Source: Thermocaproicibacter sp002410755 | GTDB taxonomy: Bacteria; Bacillota; Clostridia; Oscillospirales; Acutalibacteraceae | Assembly (NCBI GenBank): GCA_036839715.1 | Contig: DAITDU010000007.1 | Span: 7,725 to 71,724, forward strand | Length of the DNA stretch: 64,000 bases | Reading direction: 5' to 3' | Shown here: one piece after another, positions 33,247-42,662 of the stretch | Layout: each line of letters begins with the position of its first letter | Position numbering within the stretch: the stretch's first letter is position 1 | The notes under the pieces: generated by a model | Told to the model about the DNA's origin: nothing | Database searches by the model: none | What the model saw: only the letters and a program-made list of their open reading frames with translations | Translations under genes and position numbers: made by a program

Positions 33247-35709
33247 TTATAAAATTGAGTTGGGATTCAAGTCTGCAAAAGCCGTCACACCTGTATGGCC
33301 TTTTTCCATAGGGAACCATACGAGCAGACGGGAAACCATTTCCCTGAATTTTTTGCTGTTTCTGCATTTAATGATAAGCTTGTAGCGGTATTTTCCACTG
33401 ACCTTTCCAACAGCCGCAGGCGACGGATTCAGAACGCGCATCGGCTGTTCAGGATATTCGCTTTGTGCCATTTCACGGAGTTTCTGAAGAAAAGCGACAC
33501 TGGAAGCGCGGACTTTTTTCTCATCCGTACCAACAAAGCCAATCATGCAAAGGTCGGAATAAGGCGGATACAGCATCGCCCGCCGGAGGGCAATTTCCCC
33601 TTTATAAAATTCCGGGTAATTCTGCTCAGCCGCAAGACGGATGATTTTATTTTCCGGCGTAAAAGTCTGCACGACGGCACGGCCTTTATACCGGCCGCGC
33701 CCGGAGCGCCCCACCACCTGCGTCAGCAAGTCGAACGCATGCTCATAGCTGCGAAAATCATCGCCGTAAAGCGCCTGGTCTGCCGACAAGACACCAACCA
33801 GCGTCACATTTTCAAAATCAAGCCCCTTTGCAACCATTTGTGTCCCGATTATAATATCATATTCGCCGCCGGCAAACTGTTTCAGTTTTTTGTCATAGGA
33901 AAAGCGCGTCATGGTAGAATCGGCATCGAGCCGCAGTACACGCGCCTTTGGAAAAAGCTCAGCAAGTTCCTGCTGGGCACGCTGCGTCCCAAAGCCGGAA
34001 TAATGTACCTGGTTCTCATGGCAGACCGGGCATTCTTTGGTAAACGGGATGGAGAAGCCGCAGTAATGGCACATCAGCCGCTGGTTTGCAGCATGGTAGG
34101 TAAGGGTAATGCTACAGTTAGGGCAGGTTAGCACATGGCCGCACGCACGGCAGGAAACAAACGTATTGTAGCCGCGCCGGTTTAAAAGGAGAATGGACTG
34201 TTTCCCGGCTTCAAGATTCTTCTCTAGGCATTCTGCAAGATGGGAGCTGAAAATGCTGCGGTTTCCCCGTTCAAGTTCCTCATTCATGTCAACAATATCG
34301 ACCTGTGGGAGCTGGGCGTTTCCGTAGCGGGCCGGCAAGACGCTGAGGCTGTAACGCCCGTTGAGTGCGTTGTAATAAGTTTCGACGGAAGGCGTCGCAG
34401 AGGAAAGCACCAACAGTGCCTTATGGTAAGCACAGCGATATTTTGCGACATCCCTCGCATGATAGCGCGGCGACGTTTCCGATTTATAAGTGCTCTCCTG
34501 CTCCTCATCCATAATAATCATTCCAATATTGCGGAAAGGGGCGAAAACCGCCGAGCGCGTCCCAACGACAATGGAAGCATCGCCATTGCGGACACGCTTC
34601 CATTCGTCAAGGCGCTCGGCAAGCGTAAGGCCGCTGTGAAACACCGCGACACAGGAGCCATATCGCGCACGAAAAATTGAAATGGTCTGCGGGGTTAGAG
34701 ATATTTCCGGCACCATGACAATGACACTGCGGCCGTCTTCCTTAACCCGGTCGATTAGCCGGAGAAAAACAGAAGTCTTTCCACTGCCGGTTACACCGAA
34801 AAGGAGAGCAACGCCGCCCTTGCCGGAACGGTACTGCGCATACATCCGGCTGTAAGCGGCCTGCTGCTCTGGGGATAGTTTAAAATTCCCGGAAGGTGCG
34901 CCAGTCGGAACCGATGCGTAGGGATTGCGGTAAACTTCAGCATCATAAAGCTGAACAATGCCCTTTTTTACCAGTGCGTTTACAACGGCGGAAGTCACGC
35001 CGGTAAAGTAGCAGAGTTCTTTTACGGAGGCATTGCCTACATCCTGAAGCACGGAAAGGACGGAGCGCTGTTTGGGCGTCAGCTTTGCAGAAGGCGGATT
35101 TTCTGTAACACGGGCCATCTTCTGCGTTGCGTCGCCTACCTGGCGGACAGTCCCACTGTTCTTTACGAGAATGCCGCTGCGAACCATGTTCTCGGGGAGG
35201 GGATTTTCGGCGGTAAGACCAAGGTCATGGAGCATTTTTTCCCGTGGAACAAATTTTTCTGCGCGGGAGAGATATTCCGCAATCTGGCGCTCGCTAGGTT
35301 CCAATGTCTCGGCATCCAGAACCGAAAGCGGCTTTGCCAGCGAATACTCTGTCCGAAGCCTAAACTGGATACCCGCCGGGAAAAAAAGCTTTGCAGCCTC
35401 ATAAAGCGTGCAGAACGTATGCTCGTGAATCCAGAAAACAAGGCCCACAGCTTCTTCAGAAAGAAGTGGGGCCCGGTCAAGGACAGAGACGATTGGTTTC
35501 AGTTTTACTGAATTAGTTTCCGGCTGTTGCTCAAGTCCCAGAATAATACCCTGACGCCTGTTGTTCGCCGCACCAAAAGGCACAAGTACCCGGCAGCCTG
35601 GTCTTGCTGCGGAAATCAGTCCATCCGGAATCAGGTAATCGAACGCTTTGTCAAAGCAATAGGCGGAATTTTCCACCGCAATTTTTGCAACGGCTGCCAC
35701 TTCCGTCAC
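33247..35709 (-). CDS. priA: primosomal protein N', replication restart helicase
   Basis: 820 residues. Reads as N-terminal DNA-binding domains, then a superfamily 2 helicase with FGVTGSGKTSVF (Walker A), DEEQESTYK (the DEEH-like Walker B) and a cysteine cluster of CRACGH, CPNC, CHYCG and CPVCH that binds two zinc ions. It reloads DnaB at stalled forks. coaBC, often located between rpoZ and priA in Firmicutes, is absent; the gap is 16 bases. Confidence 0.97.
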   Translation of the reverse strand: MTEVAAVAKIAVENSAYCFDKAFDYLIPDGLISAARPGCRVLVPFGAANNRRQGIILGLEQQPETNSVKLKPIVSVLDRAPLLSEEAVGLVFWIHEHTFCTLYEAAKLFFPAGIQFRLRTEYSLAKPLSVLDAETLEPSERQIAEYLSRAEKFVPREKMLHDLGLTAENPLPENMVRSGILVKNSGTVRQVGDATQKMARVTENPPSAKLTPKQRSVLSVLQDVGNASVKELCYFTGVTSAVVNALVKKGIVQLYDAEVYRNPYASVPTGAPSGNFKLSPEQQAAYSRMYAQYRSGKGGVALLFGVTGSGKTSVFLRLIDRVKEDGRSVIVMVPEISLTPQTISIFRARYGSCVAVFHSGLTLAERLDEWKRVRNGDASIVVGTRSAVFAPFRNIGMIIMDEEQESTYKSETSPRYHARDVAKYRCAYHKALLVLSSATPSVETYYNALNGRYSLSVLPARYGNAQLPQVDIVDMNEELERGNRSIFSSHLAECLEKNLEAGKQSILLLNRRGYNTFVSCRACGHVLTCPNCSITLTYHAANQRLMCHYCGFSIPFTKECPVCHENQVHYSGFGTQRAQQELAELFPKARVLRLDADSTMTRFSYDKKLKQFAGGEYDIIIGTQMVAKGLDFENVTLVGVLSADQALYGDDFRSYEHAFDLLTQVVGRSGRGRYKGRAVVQTFTPENKIIRLAAEQNYPEFYKGEIALRRAMLYPPYSDLCMIGFVGTDEKKVRASSVAFLQKLREMAQSEYPEQPMRVLNPSPAAVGKVSGKYRYKLIIKCRNSKKFREMVSRLLVWFPMEKGHTGVTAFADLNPNSIL

Positions 35710-35725
35710 CTCTCAGCCGAAAAGG

Positions 35726-35944
35726 TCAGGAAAGGTCATCATCATTTGGATTGACCTTCTCAATCATCCGGAATTTATGGTTCACATATTCCTGGACTGC
35801 AAGCTCCACCGGCTGATCGTCCAGAATAATCTTTTTTTTCTGTGCTTCCTCAGCAATCTGCCGTGCACGCTTCGAGATGGCAATTACAAGAGAATAGCGG
35901 CTTTGCTCCGGCGTAAGAATTAAATCGGCAATCGGCTTAATCAT
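35726..35944 (-). CDS. rpoZ: RNA polymerase omega subunit
   Basis: 72 residues, a normal Firmicutes length. Family residues are SRYSLVIAISKRARQIAE followed by a Lys-rich stretch and a helix with AVQEYVNHKF. It overlaps gmk by eight bases. Confidence 0.93.
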   Translation of the reverse strand: MIKPIADLILTPEQSRYSLVIAISKRARQIAEEAQKKKIILDDQPVELAVQEYVNHKFRMIEKVNPNDDDLS

Positions 35945-36548
35945 GTTTCAGAATCCTTTCTATAAGCTGCGTGTTCCGGCAGCTTCTGCATCTTTCTGCG
36001 CTGAGGATACCTCGTACCTGTTTAACGGCATCTCCTACTTGATTATTGACAACAACATAATCATAATGCTTTGCTTCCGCTATTTCCCGGCGCGCAACTT
36101 CCAAGCGCCTGCATACAGTCGCATTCCCCTCAGTACCGCGGCTGCGGAGACGGTGCTCCAGCTCATCAAGGGAAGGCGGCAGGACAAAAAGGGTAACCGC
36201 ATCCGGACGTTTTTCCTTTACCTGCGCACCACCCTGCACTTCGATTTCCAGAAAGACATCCCGGCCTTCAGAAATCCATTTCTCAATGGGAGCAGCCGGA
36301 GTGCCATAAAAGTTTCCGCAATATTCGGCACTTTCCAGCATTTCACCCGAAGCTTTCATTGCAAGAAACTTTTCCCGTGTGATAAAATAATAATCTTTTC
36401 CATCTATTTCACCGGGACGTGGCGGCCGCGTCGTAGCTGAAACGGAAAGCCTAATATCCCTGTCCTGGTTCAGCAGGGATTTCATCACGGTGCCTTTGCC
36501 CGTACCGGAAGGGCCAGAAAAGATCACAAGGAGGCCCCTATTCATCAT
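35937..36548 (-). CDS. gmk: guanylate kinase
   Basis: 203 residues from the first of two adjacent ATGs (36548), both with AAGGAG about ten bases ahead. It converts GMP to GDP. P-loop FSGPSGTGKGTV, then TTRPPRPGEIDGKDY for GMP binding and LEIEVQGGAQV. The start lies within the end of remA (11-base overlap). Confidence 0.96.
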   Translation of the reverse strand: MMNRGLLVIFSGPSGTGKGTVMKSLLNQDRDIRLSVSATTRPPRPGEIDGKDYYFITREKFLAMKASGEMLESAEYCGNFYGTPAAPIEKWISEGRDVFLEIEVQGGAQVKEKRPDAVTLFVLPPSLDELEHRLRSRGTEGNATVCRRLEVARREIAEAKHYDYVVVNNQVGDAVKQVRGILSAERCRSCRNTQLIERILKHD

Positions 36549-36819
36549 CTTCGTCGAACTCCTTCTCACCGAGACTGCCCCCGTGTTCCTCGTTCAGCCG
36601 GTTTGCAACGGTCTCCGGCTGGACAGCCGAAAGGATTACATGGTCACTGTCTGTGATAATGACGGCGCGCGTACGCCGCCCATAGGTTGCATCAATCAGG
36701 GAACCATGCTCTTTTGCATCCTGCACAATGCGCTTGATTGGTGCAGACTCTGGGCTGACAATCGCTACCAGACGGTTCGCAGAAACCATATTTCCGAAGC
36801 CGATATTGATGAGTTGCAT
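36538..36819 (-). CDS. remA: RemA/DUF370 DNA-binding regulator
   Basis: 93 residues. The first 75 match the RemA family (INIGFGNMVSANRLVAIV, then GRRTRAVIITDSDHV). In Bacillus RemA is a ring-forming activator of biofilm matrix and osmoprotection genes. An acidic tail (EKEFDEDDE) extends past the usual end. Located between yicC and gmk as in Bacillus. Confidence 0.93.
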   Translation of the reverse strand: MQLINIGFGNMVSANRLVAIVSPESAPIKRIVQDAKEHGSLIDATYGRRTRAVIITDSDHVILSAVQPETVANRLNEEHGGSLGEKEFDEDDE

Positions 36820-36845
36820 AAAACGTCTCCTTTTTTTGGATTGCT

Positions 36846-37724
36846 TTACTCGATGTTTTGAATCTGCTCGCGTATCTTTTCAATTTCCGCTTTCATATCA
36901 ACAACAAGGTGCGCAATCTGTGCATCTACACATTTGGAGCCGATTGTATTTGCCTCCCGGTTCATTTCCTGCACAAGAAAATCCAACCTGCGGCCCACTG
37001 CCTCACCGGATGATACCATGTCCGTAAACTGGCTGATATGGCTCCGAAGGCGGACTGTTTCTTCTGCAACAGAAACCTTGTCGGCGTAAATTGCAGCTTC
37101 TGTCAGGATGCGCTGTTCATCAACCGGGGCACTTCCAAGGAGGTCCTGAATGCGTTCTTTCAGCTTGCTGCGGTATTCTTCTACCGTCTTTGGGGAACGC
37201 TCTTCAATTTCCCCCACCATTTTCAGAATGGCGGAAACCCGGCTGAGAATGTCCTCCTGCATCTTGCTGCCTTCTGCACGCCGCATTGCAAAAAACGGGA
37301 CAAGGGCTTCGTCGAGGACACCTTTTACCTTCCCCCATACTTCTTCCTCATCTTCGGGTTCCCGGCGGACTGTAAAAATATCCGGACACTGCAGGAGCGT
37401 GCTTGTCTTAATGTCATCTGGCAAGCCAAATTTCTTCTGTGCCGCACGCAGCGCTGACAAATATCCCGCCGCAAGGGGCATGTTTATCTGCACTTCCGTG
37501 CCGGCATCATCCAGCTTTTCCAGTCCCACATAAACGTCCAGCTTGCCGCGCGCAATTTTTTCCTGCAGGTAAGGCCTAACCTTTTCTTCAAGAAACTCAT
37601 AGCCACGGCTGGCACGAATATTAAAGTCAAAAAATCTGTGATTAACCGACTTGACTTCAACGATAATGTCGCGCCCGTCAACAACCTTTTCAGCCCTGCC
37701 AAATCCGGTCATGCTGTTTACCAC
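36846..37724 (-). CDS. yicC: YicC/YloC-family endoribonuclease
   Basis: 292 residues. N-terminal SMTGFGRAE and the C-terminal block REANTIGSKCVDAQIAHLVVDMK are hallmarks. E. coli YicC degrades small RNA RyhB; the Bacillus homolog YloC is a ring-shaped RNase. First gene of a 14-gene series and directly behind a good promoter. Confidence 0.95.
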   Translation of the reverse strand: MVNSMTGFGRAEKVVDGRDIIVEVKSVNHRFFDFNIRASRGYEFLEEKVRPYLQEKIARGKLDVYVGLEKLDDAGTEVQINMPLAAGYLSALRAAQKKFGLPDDIKTSTLLQCPDIFTVRREPEDEEEVWGKVKGVLDEALVPFFAMRRAEGSKMQEDILSRVSAILKMVGEIEERSPKTVEEYRSKLKERIQDLLGSAPVDEQRILTEAAIYADKVSVAEETVRLRSHISQFTDMVSSGEAVGRRLDFLVQEMNREANTIGSKCVDAQIAHLVVDMKAEIEKIREQIQNIE

Positions 37725-37791
37725 GATTTTATCATCTCAGTTCCGGTAAAAATTCCTGTTCCCGGGTATACCGATTTTATTTCTTCCCTTT

Positions 37792-37821
37792 ATTTTATCA
37801 GTTCCAGTGGGAGATTGTCAA
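37792..37821 (-). promoter_or_regulatory. promoter of the yicC-to-thiN series
   Basis: TTGACA, 18 bases, TAAAAT on the minus strand, about 65 bases ahead of yicC. Confidence 0.7.
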
Positions 37822-37875
37822 CCGGTAAGAGGAATTCATCCATTTGGGAAAGAAATAAAAGCCCTCAATTTTCTG

Positions 37876-38055
37876 TTACCTGCCGCTTTCTCTTCCGGTA
37901 GAAGACAGGTGGTGCACCTTGTCCCATCCTTTTTCCCCGTTTACTGGCACAGCAGGTTTTTCCGGAATGCATACTGCGGTCGCTTCGGTATTTTTTATTT
38001 CTTCCACCTGGACATGATAAACCGTCCCATTGACTGTTACCTTCAAGTTCTTCAT
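37876..38055 (-). pseudogene. N-terminal fragment of a biotin/lipoyl carrier-like protein
   Basis: 59 codons from an ATG with GGAG nine bases ahead. The start MKNLKVTVNGTVYHVQVEEI matches the leader of biotin carrier subunits such as the gamma subunit of sodium-pumping decarboxylases, whose N-terminus is similar and is followed by a Pro/Ala linker and the EAMKM biotin site. Here the reading stops after a short linker (IPEKPAVPVNG) without any biotinyl domain. No continuation with AMKM is seen in the other two frames. It is probably a truncated remnant, though a stand-alone small protein cannot be excluded. Confidence 0.5.
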
Positions 38056-38107
38056 CGTATGTTTCTCCAGTCATTCGGATTTTAAGCTGGATATCCGTTT
38101 CCCGCAA

Positions 38108-38992
38108 TCATTTGCGGTTATTTGAAGCTTTTCGGCTGTATGATTTCATTTTCAGGCTGGGTGCCGGTGTGCGGTAGGAACGGCTTTCCCTGCCTGTCCC
38201 AGTTTTTAAGTAAGGCTGTTCCTGATATTTTTTGCCGGATGAAAACACAGCTTTTTCCGGCAACGGCTGAAGGCCGGCAGCATCCCGCAGGCGGTCAACT
38301 TCGTCTGAAGTCAGCCAGCGCCACTTTCCCGGAGGAAGCATCCCTAGCTTCAGCGAACCAAAGGCAGTACGCTTGAGGCGCGCCGTCTCAAGGCCAAGCG
38401 CTTCACACATCTTGCGGATTTCACGATTGCGGCCTTCATGGAGAATAATCTGTAGCACCGTACGGTCCGGCTCTTCTCCGAGAACCATTACTTCAGCCGG
38501 GGCTGTCTTACGCCCCTCAATCTCAACGCCCTCGGCTATTTTAGTGAGCTGGTCTTCCGTAACACGGGGACGGACTGTTACACGGTATGTTTTTGATACA
38601 TGGTGGGAAGGATGCATCATGGCATTGGCAAACTCGCCGTCATTTGTCATAATCAGCAGACCTTCCGATTCGCGGTCCAACCGCCCGACAGGATAGACAC
38701 GTTGGGGAACATCTTTCACCAATTCCGCCACGCATCTGCGGTCCATCTCATCATCCATTGTTGTAATATAGCCGCGTGGCTTATGAAGCATCAGGTAAAA
38801 CAGTTCCCCTCCCGGTTGCAGGCGATGGCCGTCCAGGGTAACACTGTCCAGCTTTGGGTCGGCTTTGCTGCCGAGCTTTGCGGTAATACCGTTGACGGCC
38901 ACCCTGCCTGCAAGGATAAGTTCTTCCGACTTGCGTCGGGAGGCAACACCTGATTCAGCAAGGATTTTCTGTAGTCTGACGGGGTTTGGCAT
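38108..38992 (-). CDS. rluB: 23S rRNA pseudouridine synthase B-type
   Basis: 294 residues from the ATG at 38992 (MPNPVRLQKILAESG), with AAAGG 12 bases ahead; ATGs at 39004 and 39016 and a TTG at 39034 are possible alternatives. An S4 RNA-binding domain (residues 4-60) precedes the catalytic domain with the nucleophile Asp in PVGRLDRESEGLLI (about residue 105). A 60-residue basic C-terminal tail extends beyond the fold. It modifies U2605-type sites of 23S rRNA. Confidence 0.93.
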   Translation of the reverse strand: MPNPVRLQKILAESGVASRRKSEELILAGRVAVNGITAKLGSKADPKLDSVTLDGHRLQPGGELFYLMLHKPRGYITTMDDEMDRRCVAELVKDVPQRVYPVGRLDRESEGLLIMTNDGEFANAMMHPSHHVSKTYRVTVRPRVTEDQLTKIAEGVEIEGRKTAPAEVMVLGEEPDRTVLQIILHEGRNREIRKMCEALGLETARLKRTAFGSLKLGMLPPGKWRWLTSDEVDRLRDAAGLQPLPEKAVFSSGKKYQEQPYLKTGTGRESRSYRTPAPSLKMKSYSRKASNNRK

Positions 38993-39026
38993 TTTAAACG
39001 GCATCCTTTCTTTCATTTTTGGTCTG

Positions 39027-40157
39027 TCAGCCAAAGAGCAGGCGTTTCAGCCCATCCCAGAACACCTGGAACCAGTTCTTCGGCATAACGGCACGTGCAA
39101 CATTTCCCGCTGCGACCAATTCCGTCCGGGCAACCGTTTTTCCGCCGCAGTCATACCTGACACACCCAACGACCTGCCCCGTTTTTACAGGCGCATAAAG
39201 AGACTGCGGCAGCTCCACAGTGCGTGTCAGATGGTCGGAGGAACCGATTACAATTTTTTCTCCTTCCATTCCGGAAACCGTTACGAAAGGCTCAATGCCG
39301 CCGACCAAATTCTCTTCCAGGCGGCAGGAACTGTCATCAATTTTCTGGCTTTTAAGCTGAGAAAAGCCGTAGTCGAGGAGGGCCTCATGGTCATTCCAGT
39401 CGTCCGGGTCATCCAGAGTCACGGCAACAAGCCGGACGCCGTCCTTTTCAGCCGCTGAGACAAGACACCTGCCTGCCTTTTTGGTGAAGCCGGTTTTGAT
39501 TCCGGTGCAGGACGGATAAAACTGCAAAAGTTTATTATGGTTCCCATAGGAATGTATCTCGTCCGGATTCAGAAAATGAATTTTCATAGATTTCTGCCGG
39601 ACGATCGAAGCAAAATCGCTGTTCTGCATGGCGGCACAAGCCAGTACAGCCATATCGCGTGCCGTAGAATAGTGCTCCGTATCATCGAGCCCGGAAGGTG
39701 TGACAAAATGCGTGTTGCTCATTCCAAGCGAAGCAGCCTTTGCATTCATCATTGCAGCGAACCGTTCCGTTGAGCCTCCTATGGCAATTGCCGCAGCATT
39801 GGCAGCATCATTTCCGGAGACCATCATCATGCCGACGGCAAGGTCGTGCAAGGTCAGCCGATTCCCCACCCGAAGGCCCATGGATGAACCTTCTACCCGG
39901 ATCATTTCCGGCGTTACGGTAATTTCACGGTTTTGCTCCTCGGCTGCCTCCAGAGTAAGGAAGGCAGTCATAATTTTAGTCGTACTTGCAATTGCATGGT
40001 GCTCATTCTCATTTTTAGCATACAGGATACTGCCGCTGTCCTGATTGACAAGCACTGCGGACTGTGCGGAATTTTTCGGCGTGGCAGCAAATACATGAAG
40101 CGGCCAAAACGCGGCAGAGAACATTGCCACAAGGCAGAAAATCAGTTTGCCCTTCAT
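39027..40157 (-). CDS. dacF: D-alanyl-D-alanine carboxypeptidase
   Basis: 376 residues from the ATG at 40157; a start seven codons upstream is possible. Signal peptide (KGKLIFCLVAMFSAAF, cleavage near VFAA). Catalytic motifs of class C low-mass penicillin-binding proteins are STTK (about residue 60), SGN (about 120) and KTG (about 225). The C-terminal domain ends in an amphipathic membrane anchor (FQVFWDGLKRLLFG). In Bacillus DacF and DacB trim spore cortex or vegetative wall peptides; position beside ytfJ favours the sporulation type. Confidence 0.92.
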   Translation of the reverse strand: MKGKLIFCLVAMFSAAFWPLHVFAATPKNSAQSAVLVNQDSGSILYAKNENEHHAIASTTKIMTAFLTLEAAEEQNREITVTPEMIRVEGSSMGLRVGNRLTLHDLAVGMMMVSGNDAANAAAIAIGGSTERFAAMMNAKAASLGMSNTHFVTPSGLDDTEHYSTARDMAVLACAAMQNSDFASIVRQKSMKIHFLNPDEIHSYGNHNKLLQFYPSCTGIKTGFTKKAGRCLVSAAEKDGVRLVAVTLDDPDDWNDHEALLDYGFSQLKSQKIDDSSCRLEENLVGGIEPFVTVSGMEGEKIVIGSSDHLTRTVELPQSLYAPVKTGQVVGCVRYDCGGKTVARTELVAAGNVARAVMPKNWFQVFWDGLKRLLFG

Positions 40158-40208
40158 CCCCATCACCTGTGGTAACATATATATGCAGGCAGAAATCCGG
40201 GCAATGAT

Positions 40209-40667
40209 TTATTCTTCCGGCTTTTTCGGGATATCTGCCTCCACAGCTTCTGACGCTTCAGGCTCTTCTTCAGGAGTGCCTTTTTCCTTCCCCTTCTTTT
40301 TCTTGTTGATTAATCCGCCGATACGGTCAAAAAGCTCCGGGGCCTGGTCAAGGATACGGTCAAGGGAAGAATTGCTTCCGGGGTCTACCCGCAGCAGACG
40401 GACTTCACCATTTGCAACAACAAGAAATGCCACAGGAGTAATGGTAACACCAGCGCCGGTTCCTCCACCGAAGAACTGCTTTTCAGGTATTTTAACGGGA
40501 AGATCTGAGCCGCCGGATGCAAAGCCATAATTGACCTTGGAAATTGGGATAATCATGGTGCCGTCCGGTGCAGTAATTGGGTCACCAATGATGGAATTGA
40601 CGTCAACCATCTGCTTGATTTTTTCAAGGGTTGTGTCCATCATACCTTCAATGGGATGATCCGACAT
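40209..40667 (-). CDS. ytfJ: GerW/YtfJ sporulation protein
   Basis: 152 residues. The family block is VDVNSIIGDPITAPDGTMII followed by KVNYGFASGGSD and a Gly-rich FFGGGTGAGVTITPVAFLV. The tail is acidic and charged (EEEPEASEAVEADIPKKPEE). Bacillus YtfJ (GerW) is expressed in the forespore and affects germination. Placed in the scpA to rluB series, a common clostridial arrangement. Confidence 0.93.
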   Translation of the reverse strand: MSDHPIEGMMDTTLEKIKQMVDVNSIIGDPITAPDGTMIIPISKVNYGFASGGSDLPVKIPEKQFFGGGTGAGVTITPVAFLVVANGEVRLLRVDPGSNSSLDRILDQAPELFDRIGGLINKKKKGKEKGTPEEEPEASEAVEADIPKKPEE

Positions 40668-40713
40668 GGAAAACACCGCTTTCTTTATTTTTGTATGACA
40701 GAATTTCTTCTGT

Positions 40714-41322
40714 TCAGTTATTATGAATTGCCGTAATCGATTTTATTAGTTTAACGGAGCGGATGGATGCACGCAGAACCGCATTGATGAGAAAAAATGG
40801 CAGGATATGCACTTTCGTGTCGAACTTGACACTGCTTTTTTCGGACTGAAAATCCGGATCAATTAGGACATGGCATTCTTTGCATTTGGCCTTTTTCAGG
40901 ATTGCGCCTGTTGCCGTGGAAACGGCACTGCATACATAGCCATAATAGACGGCGGTTCTCGCCGCATCTCCGCCTGAAACACTGATTTTCAGCCAGAAGT
41001 GGGAAAAGACAAGGTGAGAGAAGATACCTTTTGCAAGTCCGCCGGCAATCCCTGCCACCTCCTTCAGAATGGAAAGGAAACCCGACAGGCCCTCTTTTTG
41101 GTACAGTTCACCTATTTTTCCCAAAAACGATTTTCCAGCTGGCTTTTTCTTCTTTTTCGGCTTTTTTTTCTTAGGTGCATGCGGTGCTACCGTATAGTGG
41201 AAAAAAAGGTACCTGATACGGAAATGCAGTTTGTCCCGATATGAAACCTGGAAAGTAATTGGGCAAAGCATCAGAACAGTGAAAATCAGTTGCATCCATA
41301 AGAAAATACGCAGGAACTTCAT
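40714..41322 (-). CDS. DUF2953 membrane protein
   Basis: 202 residues. N-terminal membrane segment (about 5-24), then RIRYLFFHYTV, a Lys-rich stretch (KKKKPKKKKKPAGK) and a C-terminal DUF2953 domain. Frequently located between scpB and ytfJ in Clostridia. Function unknown; YtfI of Bacillus is the nearest named relative and precedes YtfJ there. Confidence 0.8.
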   Translation of the reverse strand: MKFLRIFLWMQLIFTVLMLCPITFQVSYRDKLHFRIRYLFFHYTVAPHAPKKKKPKKKKKPAGKSFLGKIGELYQKEGLSGFLSILKEVAGIAGGLAKGIFSHLVFSHFWLKISVSGGDAARTAVYYGYVCSAVSTATGAILKKAKCKECHVLIDPDFQSEKSSVKFDTKVHILPFFLINAVLRASIRSVKLIKSITAIHNN

Positions 41323-41918
41323 TCTGCGCCCTCCTTTGAGGCTTTCGGTTCTGCAACTGTTTCTCTCTGCCCCGAATGTTCTTCCCCATCCGAATGCTCT
41401 GCTTCTTTTTCAACCGGAGGAAGGTCTTGCAGGGACGAAATGCCAACGCACCGCAGAAAATCAGGAGTCGTACCATAAAGCAGAGGTTTCCCCGGCAAAT
41501 TGAGGCGGCCGCATTCTTCAACGAGACCTTTTGCAATAAGGCCTGACAAGACACCGGTGCAATCGACGCCGCGGACCTGCTCAACAAACGCCTTCGTAAC
41601 AGGCTGGTGATAGGCAATAACGGCAAGGACTTCAAGGGAAGCCTGTGTCAGCGGCGAATTGCGCCGCAAATCCAGTGCTTCACGGACCTGCTGGACAAAC
41701 TCCGGCCTGGTACACATTTGCCAGCCGTCTTCCAGTTTAACAATTCGGATTCCACCATGCTGTGCATTAAAACGGTCAGCAAGGTGCTGCATGACTTTCT
41801 CTGCTGTTGCTTCATTAATGGAAAATACGTCAGAAATACGGCCAACCGGTACGGCTTCCCCACTTGCAAAAAGGATTGCTTCAACCGCATCCTGAATGCT
41901 TCCGATTTCTCTGTCCAT
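41319..41918 (-). CDS. scpB: segregation and condensation protein B
   Basis: 199 residues with two winged-helix domains (about 10-85 and 90-165; TQASLEVLAVIAYHQPVTK is the diagnostic block). It binds ScpA as a dimer in the SMC condensin complex. The last 30 residues are charged and variable. Overlaps DUF2953 by four bases. Confidence 0.96.
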   Translation of the reverse strand: MDREIGSIQDAVEAILFASGEAVPVGRISDVFSINEATAEKVMQHLADRFNAQHGGIRIVKLEDGWQMCTRPEFVQQVREALDLRRNSPLTQASLEVLAVIAYHQPVTKAFVEQVRGVDCTGVLSGLIAKGLVEECGRLNLPGKPLLYGTTPDFLRCVGISSLQDLPPVEKEAEHSDGEEHSGQRETVAEPKASKEGAE

Positions 41919-41921
41919 GGT

Positions 41922-42647
41922 TTAGGCCTTCCTTCTGCCGGGAAAATGGGCTTTTTTTAGGAGCCGGACTGTCCCGTCGCCTTCTCCTTCCAGGCGGATA
42001 CGCTGCCCCTTGATGAGCTCCAGCACCGCGAGGAATGTTGCAACAAGTTCCGACCTGCCACGGCAGCCATTATACAGGTCCTTGTAACGGGACACGCCGG
42101 TTTTCCAAAGCCTTCGGAGAATGCCGACAATGCGTGAAGTGATACTGACAACCCGGTAGGAAACAATTCCGGAAAACTCTTCTGGTTTTGGAGGCAGGAA
42201 ACGCCTGCCTCGCCCGACTGCACTTCCGTAAGCATCTGCAAGTGCCGCCGGTGTAATTTTCCCATGGTAGGCAGTATCGAACTGGATTTCTTCAGGCGGC
42301 CGCGTGATTGTGTCAAAGCTGAAATGTTCGCCGAGAATACCTGCGGCACGGCGGCACTCATCATACTGGAGGAGCTGCCCCGTCAAGTCCTGGCGGAGTT
42401 GTTCCGCTTCTTCCGGCTTTGGAAGAAGCGAAATGGTTTTCATATAAACAAGCCTTGCAGCCATTTCCAGGAATTCGCTCGTTACCTCCATGTTCTGCTC
42501 CTGCATGGCGTCAACCTGCTCCATATACTGGCCCACTAAGTCTGCAATGCGGATATCACAGATATTAAGCTTATTTTTCCGAATTAGGAACAAGAGTAGA
42601 TCCAGCGGGCCTTCAAAAGAACTGAGCTTATAGGTAAGCTTTCCCAT
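41922..42647 (-). CDS. scpA: segregation and condensation protein A
   Basis: 241 residues. The kleisin N-terminus FEGPLDLLLFLIRKNKL binds SMC necks; the C-terminal winged helix ends TFLAVLELIKGQRIRLEG. Three bases separate it from scpB. Confidence 0.97.
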   Translation of the reverse strand: MGKLTYKLSSFEGPLDLLLFLIRKNKLNICDIRIADLVGQYMEQVDAMQEQNMEVTSEFLEMAARLVYMKTISLLPKPEEAEQLRQDLTGQLLQYDECRRAAGILGEHFSFDTITRPPEEIQFDTAYHGKITPAALADAYGSAVGRGRRFLPPKPEEFSGIVSYRVVSITSRIVGILRRLWKTGVSRYKDLYNGCRGRSELVATFLAVLELIKGQRIRLEGEGDGTVRLLKKAHFPGRRKA

Positions 42648-42662
42648 TTTCCGCCCTGTTTA

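Noticed and set aside
37865..38107. 80-codon minus-strand frame next to rluB
   Set aside because: Very basic, no motif; the carrier-like 59-codon frame in another phase has the ribosome site.
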